DNA of 64,000 bases from Echinometra lucunter. Taxonomy: Eukaryota > Echinodermata > Echinoidea > Camarodonta > Echinometridae. A program made the translations under genes and the position numbers. Shown here one piece after another: positions 50,611-62,800 of the stretch (the stretch's first letter is position 1; each line of letters opens with the position of its first letter). The notes below the pieces were generated by a model. That model was given only the letters and a program-made list of their open reading frames with translations, did not search any database and had not been told where the DNA came from. The stretch is taken from the NCBI GenBank assembly GCA_029962745.1, contig CM057161.1, positions 12,663,253 to 12,727,252 on the forward strand, written 5' to 3'.

Positions 50611-51434
50611 AATCATTTGATGCTGGATATCTAAATGAACTTTACTGTAGGCATACAGGTACATGTATGTAGAATTGGATGTGTGGTTTTGTTTTTATGG
50701 GTGTTTGTCAGAGTATAATACCTTCAGTCTTTATTATTAAGAGCAGCCTAAATGATAATCGTCAAGGATACTGTAGACCAAATTACACGTACATACTGTG
50801 TGACTGATGTAGAGAAAGAATATGATTTTAGTTTGTCAAGGTCACTTTGTTACTCCACGTGTGTCACACCCTCCTCATACTCAATGGTGTGTGAAGTGTT
50901 ATTACAGGCCTTTTCAAATTAGGCCAACCCCATCCAGTATCCAGACACAATGTACATGTACATGTACATACAAACCAATGTACATGTATATGTACCGCAA
51001 CTTTTATCAATATTCAGAATACTTTTTTGTACGGTAAATTGTACCTGTAGGCAATAAATGCATTGAGAGATGAGACCCTAGAATGCTGCACAGACAATCC
51101 TGCGGTTTTATAGCATATATAGATAGTAGAAAGTTTAAGGCCAGGGTAGTGCTACATGTACATGTAGGTCAGGGGCTCATGCCCTTGCTGTCAGGACTCT
51201 TGAAAAGAAGTCTTGAGTTCTCTGAGGAGGTGAAAGATAATTTGTGAGCCTTCTTTTTTTTTATGTCAGTTTGAAAATATAGCATGATAGAAAAGAGCCT
51301 TGAAAAGGGTTGTTCTTCAAATTATGCCTTTATACATGTGTACCATTATTCAAAATATGGCAAAAATAGTTTGACTGTTCAGCCATCATTTGGTGTAATC
51401 CCATTGTATCAATTTCTGTGAATGTAGAACTGGC

Positions 51435-52252
51435 TTTAGTAACTACAGAGACTCCAACTCTCCCGTTTTTGGTGGGAGATCTCCCGCTTTGAGTTCATTT
51501 TCACAAAATCTCCCACTCTCCTGCTTGAGTTAAAATTTCTCCTGCCCAAGCTGTGCTTCTCCTTTGTTCTCCCTCCCAACCACCTTTTTGATAAAACAAA
51601 TCTCAATCATCGGATTTTACCTCATTTAGTGTTGTCATATGTTAAAAAAGTAAGCCCAAGATAGCACTAGAGAGCTTCTATAACCCTAAAAATGGCCTGC
51701 TGCCTCAAGGAATTTTGTTCTTTGTGCTGCTGATGTGGACTACGCGCACATTGAGTCAGAGTCTCCCGTTTGCTAGGGGGTCTTGGCGGGAGAATCTCCC
51801 GCTTAACCCATTCGTGACAGGAATTATTTAAAGCCTAATTTGATCATCTTTTATTCTTCAAATTGGCAACACCAACATTTTTATTTTATTGCTACATTTT
51901 TCTTATAAAACGTCATGTATCTGAAATGAAGATAAATTGGCAGAAATTATGATGAGAAGTCAAAAAGTTGCAATTTGCAGGGGAAAACGGAAAGTTTTAA
52001 ACTTTCTATCACATTGCCAATTTAAGGATTTTTATGCTTATTTTCCTTTAAAAAATTTTCAGCATCAAACAACGAATATTGACGCAACCAAAATGGGCAC
52101 AGTTTGTGTAGAATTTTTTACTCTTTCTGCTCATGTATTTGGTATGATTTTTAGGGCTTTGCATCAAAAGATATTAGGCCAAACCACAAAATGTGGACCT
52201 CTGTCACGAATGGGTTAAGAGGTTCTTGGGGTTGGAGTCTCTGCAACTAGTG
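51435..52252. mobile_element. CTCCCG-word inverted element interrupted by a piggyBac-type MITE
   Basis: The left end AACTACAGAGACTCCAACTC pairs with the right end GGGGTTGGAGTCTCTGCAAC. The left body repeats TCTCCCGC words. The TTAA element 51803-52218 sits inside, near the right end. Confidence 0.72.
51803..52218. mobile_element. piggyBac-type MITE family G, copy 1
   Basis: The 416-bp copy has outer ends TTAACCCATTCGTGACAG and CTGTCACGAATGGGTTAA. The TTAA target followed by CCC is the typical piggyBac arrangement. A copy of exactly the same length is at 55074. No transposase is encoded. Confidence 0.9.
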
Positions 52253-52288
52253 TACATTTTGTAGTTCAAGGTGGTAATGGCATTACCA

Positions 52289-52447
52289 GGGCCTCGTAAC
52301 ACAAAGATTTGCAATCAATCACAAAGTTGAAACAGCCAGTCAAGACCATTGTTTCATGCGCATCTTGTTCAAAAAGGTGACCATGGACCAATCAGAATGT
52401 TTGTTTTAAATTTGCAATCGATCGCAAAGCTTTGTGTTATGGGCCCC
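52289..52447. mobile_element. Small palindromic MITE, CCAATCA family H
   Basis: The 159-bp element has the left end GGGCCTCGTAACACAAAG and the right end CTTTGTGTTATGGGCCCC. It has inner TTGCAATCGATCGCAAAG-type arms, and a central GGACCAATCAGAATG. Confidence 0.8.
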
Positions 52448-52823
52448 AGGTGTACATGTAGTTCAGGAAAAACCTCCAGCCCTGCAAACCTGGATGCTTC
52501 TACCATGGAGCCTGTTTCTCTGCCAGATTGAGTTTATTTCTTGTCACTATAATGATTGTAAAAGCTGGATTCTTTTTTCTTTACTACTTACATGTACATG
52601 TAATCAGCCTTTTCCAAATGCTCAGAAACAGTTTCTTTCACAATGCAGGTGTAATTGCAAGACCAGAACTTGGGTTTGATTTTTTAAGTCCTTTCAATAA
52701 ACATGGTGCATGTATCTTCATGTACATTTACTTCTCTCCAGTCAGGTGTATACATGTATAATGTACATTGTACACATACATGGACAACTTGGAGAATGCT
52801 GGTTAGAAGCTCCTCAGGAGTAG

Positions 52824-53391
52824 TTAAAGGGTAAGTCCACCCTAGAAATTTCACTGTTTCAATAAAAGGAGATAAATTTGAACAGCATTTAAAAAAATAA
52901 ATGAGCAAAATCGGTCAAAGAATAAGAAAATTACACTCATTTCCATATTCTAGTAAACTACTCTCGGCTCTGCAAATTGGCAACACTGATGACATCATAT
53001 GTGAGCAGCTCTACATTCACTTTGTACATGAAATTTCACATTTTCTCAATTTTCTTGGAAGTTACACATTTTCTAACTCCCATAGTCAATGTATGTTCAG
53101 AAGAATTGCTTTTTACATAACATACTTTGACTATGGGGTAAAAACATGTGTAACTTCCAAGAAAATTGAGAAAATGTGAAATTTCATGTACAAAGTGAAT
53201 GGAGACCTGCTCGCATATGATGTCATCAGTGTTGCCAATTCGCAGAGCCGAGAGTAATTTACTAGAATATGGAAATGAGTGTAATTTTCTTATTCTTTGA
53301 CCGATTTTGCTCATTTCTTTTTTAAAATGCTCTTCAAATTTATCTCCTTTTATTGAAATAGTGAAACTTCTAGGGTAGACTTTCCCTTTAA
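52824..53391. mobile_element. Large foldback MITE family E, copy 1
   Basis: The 568-bp near-palindrome runs from TTAAAGGGTAAGTCCACCC to GGTAGACTTTCCCTTTAA, with TTAA at both edges and arms of more than 200 bases. The same 92-codon ORF appears on both strands because the arms are inverted copies. Confidence 0.88.
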
Positions 53392-55073
53392 GAGGTACAC
53401 ATTGTGTGCCAAGATTGCCAGCAGGAATCCACTATAAAAAGCATTCAGAGCTACATGCACATACAATGTAAACATACCCCCTCCTTGCATGGCTAATGTG
53501 GAAAAAGAGGGAAAAAGAAAACAGAAATGAAAAAGGAAAGAAAGAAGAAGGGGAAGTAACAAGAAATGAAGACAGTAGCATCTGCTTTCAACCCCCTTTT
53601 TTCAGTGACCTTGTCGATTCATACTGCATCTACTCATTATTTTGTTGCCCCCCCCCACCCCGCCCGTGATATTTTTCTGTAGTCTGTACACATACATACA
53701 TGTACATGTACAAGTACTTGTAAAGCATGTATGAAATGTTGTTATTGCTATACATGTAGGCGTATACTGTATTTTTAGACTCCTCCGTGTTTATTTCTGC
53801 ATCTGTACATGGAGGGCTGTACAGTCTACAATACTTGGTATTGAGATATCCCACTCTAGTATGTAGCAATCAGATAGCAAACCTTCACAGACCGAGATTT
53901 ATGAACTTGAATTGCGTCATGGCTGAAGGGGCATTAGGGACATGTATTGATCGGTGATGATGATTGCTGCTTGCAGGTCTTCTGCATGTGTGCTTGCATG
54001 GTTCCTGTAATGATGTTTCAGGAGGCACTTGTAGTATGAGGATCGTAAAGAAAGTCCTGAAGATTGTTAGTAACCTTGGATTGATTACATGCAGGTGGTT
54101 GGTACTAGAACCTGTGAAGAAGTGGAAGAACAATTCAGATTTAAAGGGGGGCAGCACTACTACCCCTTTCAAAAAGAGCAGATTTTCAACGGGTGTCCTC
54201 GGGTGCACCCCGGGACACCCTTTGAAACTCTCTGTTTGAAAGGACAACGCCGTTGAACTACCGGGGAAACACAGATTGAATTTTTCGAAAAAGTTACCCT
54301 CGAATCGTCCAGATTACACACCGCTAGTTTGCACAGGTGCAAATGCAAATTATGAGTACCAGCACAGTTGTATTTTTGATCTCCTAACCAAAGTGACTGT
54401 ATATTAGATCCGCATTACAGAAAAGGATATCCTAAAGTATAACCAGGAAGAGTTTAACTTGGTCTTGTGGTATGTGGTCTGTAATACAGGAAAGAACGCT
54501 AAGTCTTATGTGATTTTACAAGAGGATATGGTTGGATTGAATTGTATACCAGCTTCCTATTCCTAAACCAGTTCCTGTATTATTCCTCTAACCTTCCTGT
54601 ATGGAACTCATGCGATACACCATCATAGGATTTTGTCCAGGACCAGTTATAATTACAATGGACAAATCAAAGCTTACTGTATCTTTCTTCTTTATGAAAT
54701 TCTAAGGGGGATGTGTGAATTGTTAAGTTTGATTTTATTAAATGGTTAACTATGGAATTTCCTCATAGTAGGCTTCAGTGTTGTTGTTTTTTCGTGAGAT
54801 TTCTTTGCTTTTAGCCGTAGGCTTAATGGAGTGTTTTATGAAGTTCTTTCCTCAAGTTGAATTTTAAACAAATGAATGGCAATAAAATGAAAAAAATACT
54901 TTTGATCTTTGGTCATGATCAGGACGTACAATGTAAAGTCACACACGCCTAGCCTACACATGTGTGTAACCAGTGAGAGTTACATGTAGAACTATTTACA
55001 TGACAAGTGTATGGAGCGTTGTGATGGTTGTGCAGGGAGCGGTCCGGATGCACCCTCTACTCTATTGTACTGC

Positions 55074-55489
55074 TTAACCCATTCGTGACAGGAATTAGTT
55101 GAAGCCTAATTTGATCAGCTTTTATTCTTCAATTGGCAACACCAACATTTTTATTTTATTGCTACATTTTCCATATAAAATGTCATGCATCTGAAATGAA
55201 TATAAATTGACAGAAATTATGATGAGAAGTCAAAAAGTTGCCAATTTGCAGGGGAAAACGGTGATTATAAACCTTCTATCACATTGCCAATTTAAGGATT
55301 TTAATGCTTATTTTCCTTTAAAAAATTTTCAGTATCAAACAACGAATATTGACACAACCAAAATGGGCACAGTTTGTGTAGAATTTTTTGCTCTTTCTGT
55401 TCATGTATTTGGTATGATTTTTAGGGCTTTGCATCAAAAAATATTAGGCCAAACCACATAATGTGGACCCTCTGTCACGAATGGGTTAA
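55074..55489. mobile_element. piggyBac-type MITE family G, copy 2
   Basis: 416 bp, TTAACCCATTCGTGACAG to TGTCACGAATGGGTTAA. It aligns end to end with the copy at 51803. Confidence 0.9.
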
Positions 55490-55965
55490 TGTAACCACTG
55501 ACTTCCATTCATTTCAAATATTTAAACTGAAATACACCGGAAATCATGAATGGAATATGTGATCTCACCATGGAGCTACATATAAACTCCGTGATCTCAT
55601 GTACGTGTATGTACAATAGATGTATCTATTTAATGTATACAAGGCGGACAATGTGAGACTATACATGTAATTATTCAATCAGTTTTATGCCAGTTTTCTT
55701 TTTGCTACCCTGTCCCGTACATGTGGGCTTTTGGGGTTACCATTATTTTGTGTTGTTGGTGTGTTTTTTTGTTTTTTGTTTTCAAAATGAATGATACAAT
55801 CAATCCCTGACTATGCAACCGTCTCATATAATCTTTTTCATGATGCATATTGTAAAGGTGGTGGTGAATTACATCTGTGGAATACATTTTGCATACTCTG
55901 GATCTGTATTTTGAATTATGTACTTATGCATTCTTCTTTTTCTTTCTTTTTGTTTCTCTCTCTAG

Positions 55966-56113
55966 GCTGTGAATGTAATGAATGATGTATCCGCTCCTCT
56001 TGCCTATGATGTTCTTCATGATCCGGAGTATAGGAGAGAATGGGATAAACACATGATAGAAGGAAAGGAGATCTGTATGCTAAACCCAAATAACGACATC
56101 AGTTATTATTCAT
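55966..56113 (+). CDS. STARD10: STARD10-like protein, coding exon 2
   Basis: After TTTCTCTCTCTAG the exon reads A-V-N-V-M-N-D-V in phase 0, continues with [19 protein letters not shown], and ends in phase 1 at TCAT|GTAAGT. The YDVLHDxEYRxxWD motif is the signature of the STARD10/STARD2 group of START domains. It encodes 49 residues plus one base. The splice joins cleanly to exon 1 and exon 3. Confidence 0.92.
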
Positions 56114-56204
56114 GTAAGTTGCCAGTTGATCGGAAGATATGGTTCCATGAAAATTGCTCCTGCGACAATTGCTCCCATGGAAAAGCTGCACATTATGCCC
56201 AATA

Positions 56205-56310
56205 TATCTAATATCTAACACCAAACCTAACACTAACCCTAATCCTTATCCTCACATTATTCTGAACCCAAACCCCTATCACAACCCTAACCCTAACCCT
56301 AACCCTACAC
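56205..56310 (+). repeat. Degenerate interstitial telomere-like repeat
   Basis: CTAACACTAACCCTAATCC-type words lead into about four exact CCCTAA units at 56284-56308. It lies about 100 bp after exon 2, inside a segment flanked by opposed AATTGCTCC and GGAGCAA motifs, which suggests it belongs to a mobile or dispersed unit. Confidence 0.75.
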
Positions 56311-57693
56311 CTTCAGAGAAATTATGACAGAAGTAATTGTTGCAGGAGCAAATATCGGGTCACCAAAGATATACATGCACATACACGTCTCACATGTACA
56401 GTGCTCTCTTGCCCCAAGATTCACTGTTTAAACAGTAGTCCCACAGCTCACGAAACTAACCGGCAGCCCGCGCGTTTCCGTGTTACACTGTTGCCTAGGC
56501 ATTTTCGCGAAAAAATCCTACAAGTGCTCTGGTGAAAGAGTCTAAGTCCTCAGCGCACATAGACGGCAGCCAAGATATCCACTGCATGCACATCATACAT
56601 AGTACATGTGCGCGAATGAGCTGAGCCCAAAGAGTTATATATATTTCTCTGTGGCTGAGCCTGATCTTATCTAAAGGAGAAAAAAAAACAACAACAATGA
56701 GATACATAAGGAGAGAGAAGAAGATAAATGGAAGGAAGAACAAATAAAAACATAGGATATGGGAGAGGATAGATGAGAGGAAGAACAAAGAAATACATGT
56801 AGAAAGAACAGAGGATACAGAATTCACTATTTCTTCATGTAATTTTTTTTTTGTGTGTGTCTGTACCTTTCCCTTTTCTTTATGGACTTCTCTTTCTAGG
56901 CCTATTGATCCATCTTTCCTTTTTACGTTTCTTTGGGCAATCGTCTCGTCTGTTTCTTTGCCTTCAGTTCTTTGAAGGCCCCTTTTCCTTCTGTATTTCT
57001 TTGCCTTTCTTTCATCTATTCTCTCTGTACACGTACACGATCGCCGCGTGCGCCGCTGTACGTGGTATAGGCGTAGGAGAGCTGAAAACAGAGAGATTCA
57101 TATCTCTATGGCACTGAAACGAAACCTAGACTTTGAAACCAGCATGTTTGATGCAATTAATCGAAAAACTGCCTAGGCTACGGTGTAAAACGAAAACGCG
57201 CCGGCAGCCCATGATACCGACATTGTTATCTTGGCAAACCCGCAGGAAAGCTGGCAGATAGCCCATGATTATGATACTAGCATGTTGGTCCTGTGTGCTG
57301 TCTGTCACATTAATATGTGTACATTGTATCTATGGCCCTTTTCATATTAAGGCCTACTGGTATGAGATTGACTTTGCTGGGTTGGTTTGTGATCGAAAAA
57401 AAGAAAAAGAAAAGAAAAAGAAGAGGACAAATCATTGATCGCATAGCCCGGTGATGCCAACTGTTCTTCTTTTTTTTTTTTGCAGTATTTTTTTTTTTTC
57501 CAGGAAAATATTTCAGGTTTAAAGCAAAATACTGTTTTCATGAACTTTAGTTAGGGTACAGGTCTATGTCTATAAAGCAGGATAATCCTCTTTCCACTCA
57601 TAATACTTCTTTTCATACAAAACTTCTTTCCATACAGGTGTACATAAATATACATGTACTGCAAAACTTGATAAAAGGTTGGCATCTCTGCAT

Positions 57694-58195
57694 TTAAAGA
57701 CATTGGTTAACATTGTTATGATTTTTTAAAAATCTTGTTTTGTTACTTGAAAATGGGATAAACATAAGGATTATAGTGTAAAAATACCAGTCTGAAAGTT
57801 TCAAAGTATAATATCCACAGGAAGTACATTGTATTTTAAATATCAAAAATGTGAACCAATGTTTGAAAAATATACGATGGTCGGTTGCACAGAATAGACA
57901 CAAGGAGTGCGCATGTGTGCATGACTCACCTTACGGTACTGTGTGTATTGGCGTATCACGCGGCGGGAGGCACATAACGGCATTTTCAAATTCAAGCAAA
58001 GTGGTCCTCTTAGTGATTGTCTCGTGAGACGAAGGATAATAAAACCGTCGTTTTCATCTAACTTACACTTTTTCATTCCAAATTATGGTTGGTTTCAGGG
58101 TTTTTGAGTACTAATACAAGTACTCATACACATGTTTCATCTTAGTTCGAGAATTTTTTAAATCAGCGACTCACAAAGTTAGCCAATGCCTTTAA
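57694..58195 (-). mobile_element. TTAA-ended MITE family F, copy 3
   Basis: Inverted, 502 bp, TTAAAGACATTGGTTAAC to GTTAGCCAATGCCTTTAA. Confidence 0.88.
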
Positions 58196-60541
58196 GTTTA
58201 GTTTGGTGCTCCTAAATTATATAACATTCAAATGAGACATTTGGCACAAGAATAAGACAGTGTAAGAAGAATCTGGGTCAGATATTCAGAAGGTAACATT
58301 CCAACTTGTTTTTAAAGTTATGGTTCTTTTCAATTCCTGTAATATACATTGCAGAATGTTAATAGGTTGAAATGAAGATATGAGTAATTTTCCTGGCATC
58401 TAAATTTACATACAAGAACAAAAGGATGGAATGTTGAAATAGACATGGCAAGAAATGCCTCAATAATACCTAACAAGATAAAACACTTTCCAACAACAAC
58501 AACAACAACAACAAAAAGAATATATGTATTACTCATATTCAGAAAAAAAAAGGCCAGTGAATATTTTCAAAGAAAGTTTCTGTTTTATTAAAGATGCCAA
58601 CCGATGATGAGTACTTTTAAATGAACACATTTAAAAGGAAAAAATAAAGTTAGCTCTCTGGTATTGTAGATTTTCAATGTTTTTTAAAGATATGATTTTA
58701 TGATAATTGTATTGGACAGTTACCATTTATTAATTTAATTATTTTACGTCAATGCCATACGAAAGTAAATGGACATGTTGCATTTATGATCATAATGCAT
58801 AATGATGCTCATATATTGTACATGTAGGTCATTCAAATCATTTCATATCATAGAAGGCATTTGTAAACTAAAACCACATTAGTTTTGATAACCTTCCAAT
58901 TTGATAGAAGATTCAAGATACTTGTCAAGGCAGTTTTCCTTGTATGAATGTTGAAGTGAAGTTTGATATACATGTATGACGGTACACGTATGTCATTTAG
59001 TCGAGGAGTTCTTGGACAATCAAAGATAAGGACACTTTCAATGAGTCCATCATGTAGCTTTTGTTTTTCTGTATAGAGTAATTAAGTAAATGTTGAAGTG
59101 GAAAGCACATTGTGTCTCTTCTTAAATAATGCACATGTACATGCAGGTCTTTAAATGCCTTTAATCTTTAACGAACTGGGGGGGGGTGGGGGGGCTCAGA
59201 GGCCCCCTTGACATTTTCTAAGATTGCGCAGTAACTGCATGGAATTTCAAATTGTCATTTCATGAGTTTTTTCCCTCGAGTCTTATGCACATTTTGATAC
59301 CATTTTCGTTGAAATCGGATATACCTGTCAAATGTTTCATAACAATTAGTATGCGCATGTCATCAAAAAGTGCTATAATTGCATATATTCATGTACATGT
59401 ACATGTACTTAAGCAGAAATTTGAATACAAGTGTAGATGTATTTCTTTATGATTGGGAGATATGATTGATATCACATTGTTTTGATATGTTCTCAAAGTA
59501 ACTTGCTGTATTCCAGAACAAAAGAATGCATTAGAAATAAACATTAGATATAATGAAACAAAAAAAGAAAGAAGCACATAAGAAAAATCACATAAACTGC
59601 ATAAATTATCATTAATTACACCAAAATAACTTTTGTGCTTTAGAAAAGAAGGTACATACATGTATGAATCATGAATTGCAATGTTCAAAATGTGGAGTAT
59701 GACAATTTTTGCAGTGATTCTACATGTAGTTCCTTGCATGTTTGCAGATTTGACATGTTCATGAATATGTAATGAGCATATTCATAATTTATGCAAATAA
59801 TACGCATTTTCAAACATCATATAGATAATGAAAGTTTAGAAATTTGAGTGAAGGAAAAACATATATTCAATATATTTTCTAGATTCTTCAGTAGTGTAGA
59901 GACCAAAAAGGTAGAGTTTTCTGTAAAATGCATAAAATTAGCTTTTTGCATAATTAATCAGGCTATAAGGGGAAAATAATTGCATATTGAACAAAAACTA
60001 CATGTAAATTATACCATCTTGTTCCTTATGTAAAGATCTACAAACTAGCAAATTTTCGTGTTCATCGGACATTCAATAGCCGAGATCTTTGGGGGGGGGG
60101 CCTCTCAGGCCTCCCCCCCCCCCCAGTCAGTCAGGTGCTCAAAATAGCCCAGTACAGTAAGGGTTAAGTGCTTTTCTTTTGCATGAATAAGGTAGTGAAT
60201 GCAGGTGGAAAATGAGCACATTATCTAATTCTGGTCCACTGAGCTGCTGTGAAAAGTGTAGAATTTATGAACCCTTGCTAAAGTGTGAAGGCATAGTACT
60301 GTGGAATAACCTTTTCACACCTGACTTACATGTACTTTCAGATAACCTTTAGTAATGTCGTACATTTACTTCTAACCACGAGGTGATCTGGTTCATGTCA
60401 CGTCAGTCGTCGTGTTACACAACCTTTCGTGAATGATAAGCCTTGAATTCCCAAGAGTTGGGGTGTAAAATTTGCTGTAGTTTTTTTTTTTTCAGAAGGT
60501 GTCAGGTAAAGTGGACCAGACACCTTTTTAAATGATAATTA

Positions 60542-61043
60542 TTAAAGGCATTGGCTAACTTTGTGAGTAGCTGATTTAAAAAATTCTCAAACTAAGATGA
60601 AACATGTGTATGAGTACTTGTATTTGTACTCAAAAACCCTGAAACCGACCATAATTTGGAATGAAAAAGTGTAAGTTAGACGCAAACAGCGATTTTATTA
60701 TCCTTCGTTTCACGAGACAATCACTAAGAGGACCACTTTGCTTGAATTTGAAAATGCCGTTATGTGCCTCCCACCACGTGATACGCCAATACACACAGTA
60801 CGGTAAGGTGAATCATACGCGCATGCGCACTCCTTACGTCTATTCTGTGCAACCAAGTTCCAACCCTCGTATATTTTTCAAACATTGGTTCACATTTTTG
60901 ATATTTAAAAATACTTCCTGTGGATATTATACTTTGAAACTTTCAGACTGGTATTTTTACACTATAACCCTTATGTTTATCCCATTTTCAAGTAACAAAA
61001 TAAGATTTTTTTAAATCATAACAATGTTAACCAATGTCTTTAA
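60542..61043 (+). mobile_element. TTAA-ended MITE family F, copy 4
   Basis: 502 bp, TTAAAGGCATTGGCTAAC to GTTAACCAATGTCTTTAA. It contains CACCACGTGATACG and, at 60818-60829, a perfect NRF-1-like CGCGCATGCGCA. Confidence 0.88.
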
Positions 61044-62244
61044 GTATTTAGTAATTACTGTGATTATCAACTGATTGTCATTTCATAGATACTGTATGAG
61101 AAGGAAGCAGTAGGTACTAGCAGCATTGATTTGTTACTGAAAAGCTATTGCTGTTCATCATCCATCAATCGAGTCACATAAGAGCTTCAATGTAAAAATA
61201 AAACAAATCAAGATTTGCTTATTGCACAGCAACCATCATTTTCTTTTACTGTAAACCTGGAATATCTCGCGGTGTGGAAATTTTCACGCATTTTGCGTGG
61301 CACGACACTTGCGTGAAAATGAAACTGCTTGATATATTTTGTTTATTTTGCATGTGAATACAGTTATCCTACCTTTGCACAAAAATAAGAAATAAAAAAT
61401 ACAATATTGTATTTAACTTGGTTGAGCGCAAAAAATAGCGAGAAATTTTCCACTTTTACAGTTCACTGATGAAAAAATGCAACCCTTCCAGAGAAAAAAT
61501 ATTTGAGAATCTTTATATTTTCCTACACGTACATTGTACATGTATTATAGGTATAATTTACTGAATCAGTGATTGTCGCCTTTACCCCTGCTCGATCTTG
61601 CTAGATTAGCCTTTGGAAAGGTCAGACATTGGAATCAAGAATTTCTGGAGGTACTTTCCAGTTAGGATCTGTTTGCTCTTTCATCGTGTGTCTTTGTTTG
61701 CAGATTGGACTCCATCCCCTCTTGCTATTGACTCTTCTGGTTAATGGCGTTCTGTGAAATGAGTTGAAAGCCTTTTGCGAGATTTCCAAATGCGCTGATA
61801 TGAACAGTGTTAATCACTTGCCGAGGTGAAGATGTCACACAAATGGAGTTAGGGAGATAAAAAATGGTTCGATATTTTTCAACTTCACAGTTATACATTT
61901 GTACTTGTATTTTTAAGTATCATTGATAATGGTGGGAATTTTGGTCAGTTAATGATTACTGACTTGAGATAACCTAAGCCCTTATTAACCTCAAGTGTAA
62001 ATCAACATACATATTTACAGTGCATTGTTTAAATGATTTATTCCCACTGTACAATGATATATTTCCATCATTATTACCAGTACAGTAATTGCCTACATGT
62101 ACTTGTGTATATGTTGGCCTACAGGTACATTTTTTTTTTCTTCTTCTCCTTTCTGTTTTTATTGAAAATAAAATTTCAACAAACAACAACAATATTGTCA
62201 AAAAATAATCAAAACAAAGTAAAGATTAACAACAATTACAGAAT

Positions 62245-62250
62245 CACAGA

Positions 62251-62281
<31 letters not shown>

Positions 62282-62332
62282 AAGAAGAAGAAGGAGGAAG
62301 AGAAAGAGGAGGAGGAGGAGGAGGAGGAGGAG
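62245..62332. repeat. AAG / GGA microsatellite
   Basis: About 15 AAG units, then GGA units to 62332. The Lys/Glu ORF over it is an artefact. Confidence 0.93.
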
Positions 62333-62800
62333 TAAGGAAGGAAAGGAGCAGCATACTATTACCTACATTGCTATCCAGTATACAAAATGTTTATTTATTA
62401 ATCAACAATTTAGATGACAATGTATCGAAGATATTTCATATATGAAAAATATCTTTATGCATGCAATGAACATGTACAATAACTGCAATTATGCAATCAT
62501 TACTATGCATGTATACATTTACCTGTACTACAGTGTTGCACGTGCTGGAAAGATTACCCTGTCTTCATGCCCTATGAACTGCCTGTATAACAGCCAGCTG
62601 TTTCTGCTCAGATTACTTGATGATTTGTTTGTAACATGTTTCTTTTTTTATATAATTGCTGGCATTTTGTGTCTAAACTTCCTCATAATACCGTACTACA
62701 TGTGATAATCAGTTTATCTCTAACAAATTCTGTTTAAAGAAAGAACTTTAGAAGAAGATAATTATATTACCATGATTTTTCTATTTTCTTGTATTTGCAG

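Larger units (their letters stand above)
43118..55965 (+). other. Intron 1 of the STARD10-like gene (12.8 kb)
   Basis: Phase-0 intron with donor GTGAGA and a strongly pyrimidine-rich acceptor (TTTCTCTCTCTAG). No further exon is recognised inside. It is filled with transposon insertions, several nested, and is rich in TACATGTA palindromes from about 44.3 kb on. Confidence 0.85.
56114..62800 (+). other. Intron 2 of the STARD10-like gene (6.7 kb)
   Basis: Phase-1 intron with a consensus GTAAGT donor and TATTTGCAG acceptor. It contains a telomere-like tract (56205-56310), two family F MITEs (57694-58195 and 60542-61043) and an AAG/GGA microsatellite (62245-62332). No extra exon is recognised. 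Confidence 0.85.

Noticed and set aside
52901..53314. The same 92-residue ORF (MSKIGQRIRKLHSF...) found on both strands here and again at 63665
   Set aside because: It lies in the arms of the family E foldback. Identity on both strands follows from the palindrome, and its presence elsewhere from transposition. No protein family or codon constraint is visible.
51937..55461. Similar 93- and 84-residue ORFs in two places
   Set aside because: They fall inside the two 416-bp piggyBac-type MITEs, show no transposase motif, and have divergent starts.
56284..56308. True chromosome end or telomere
   Set aside because: Only about four exact units are present, in the middle of a gene, with unique sequence on both sides.
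47252..61014. Repeated ORF beginning MKKCKLDA at 47252, 58076 (minus) and 60661
   Set aside because: It is a by-product of TTAA-ended MITE family F. The reading frame is not conserved along the element, and copy 2 lacks it.
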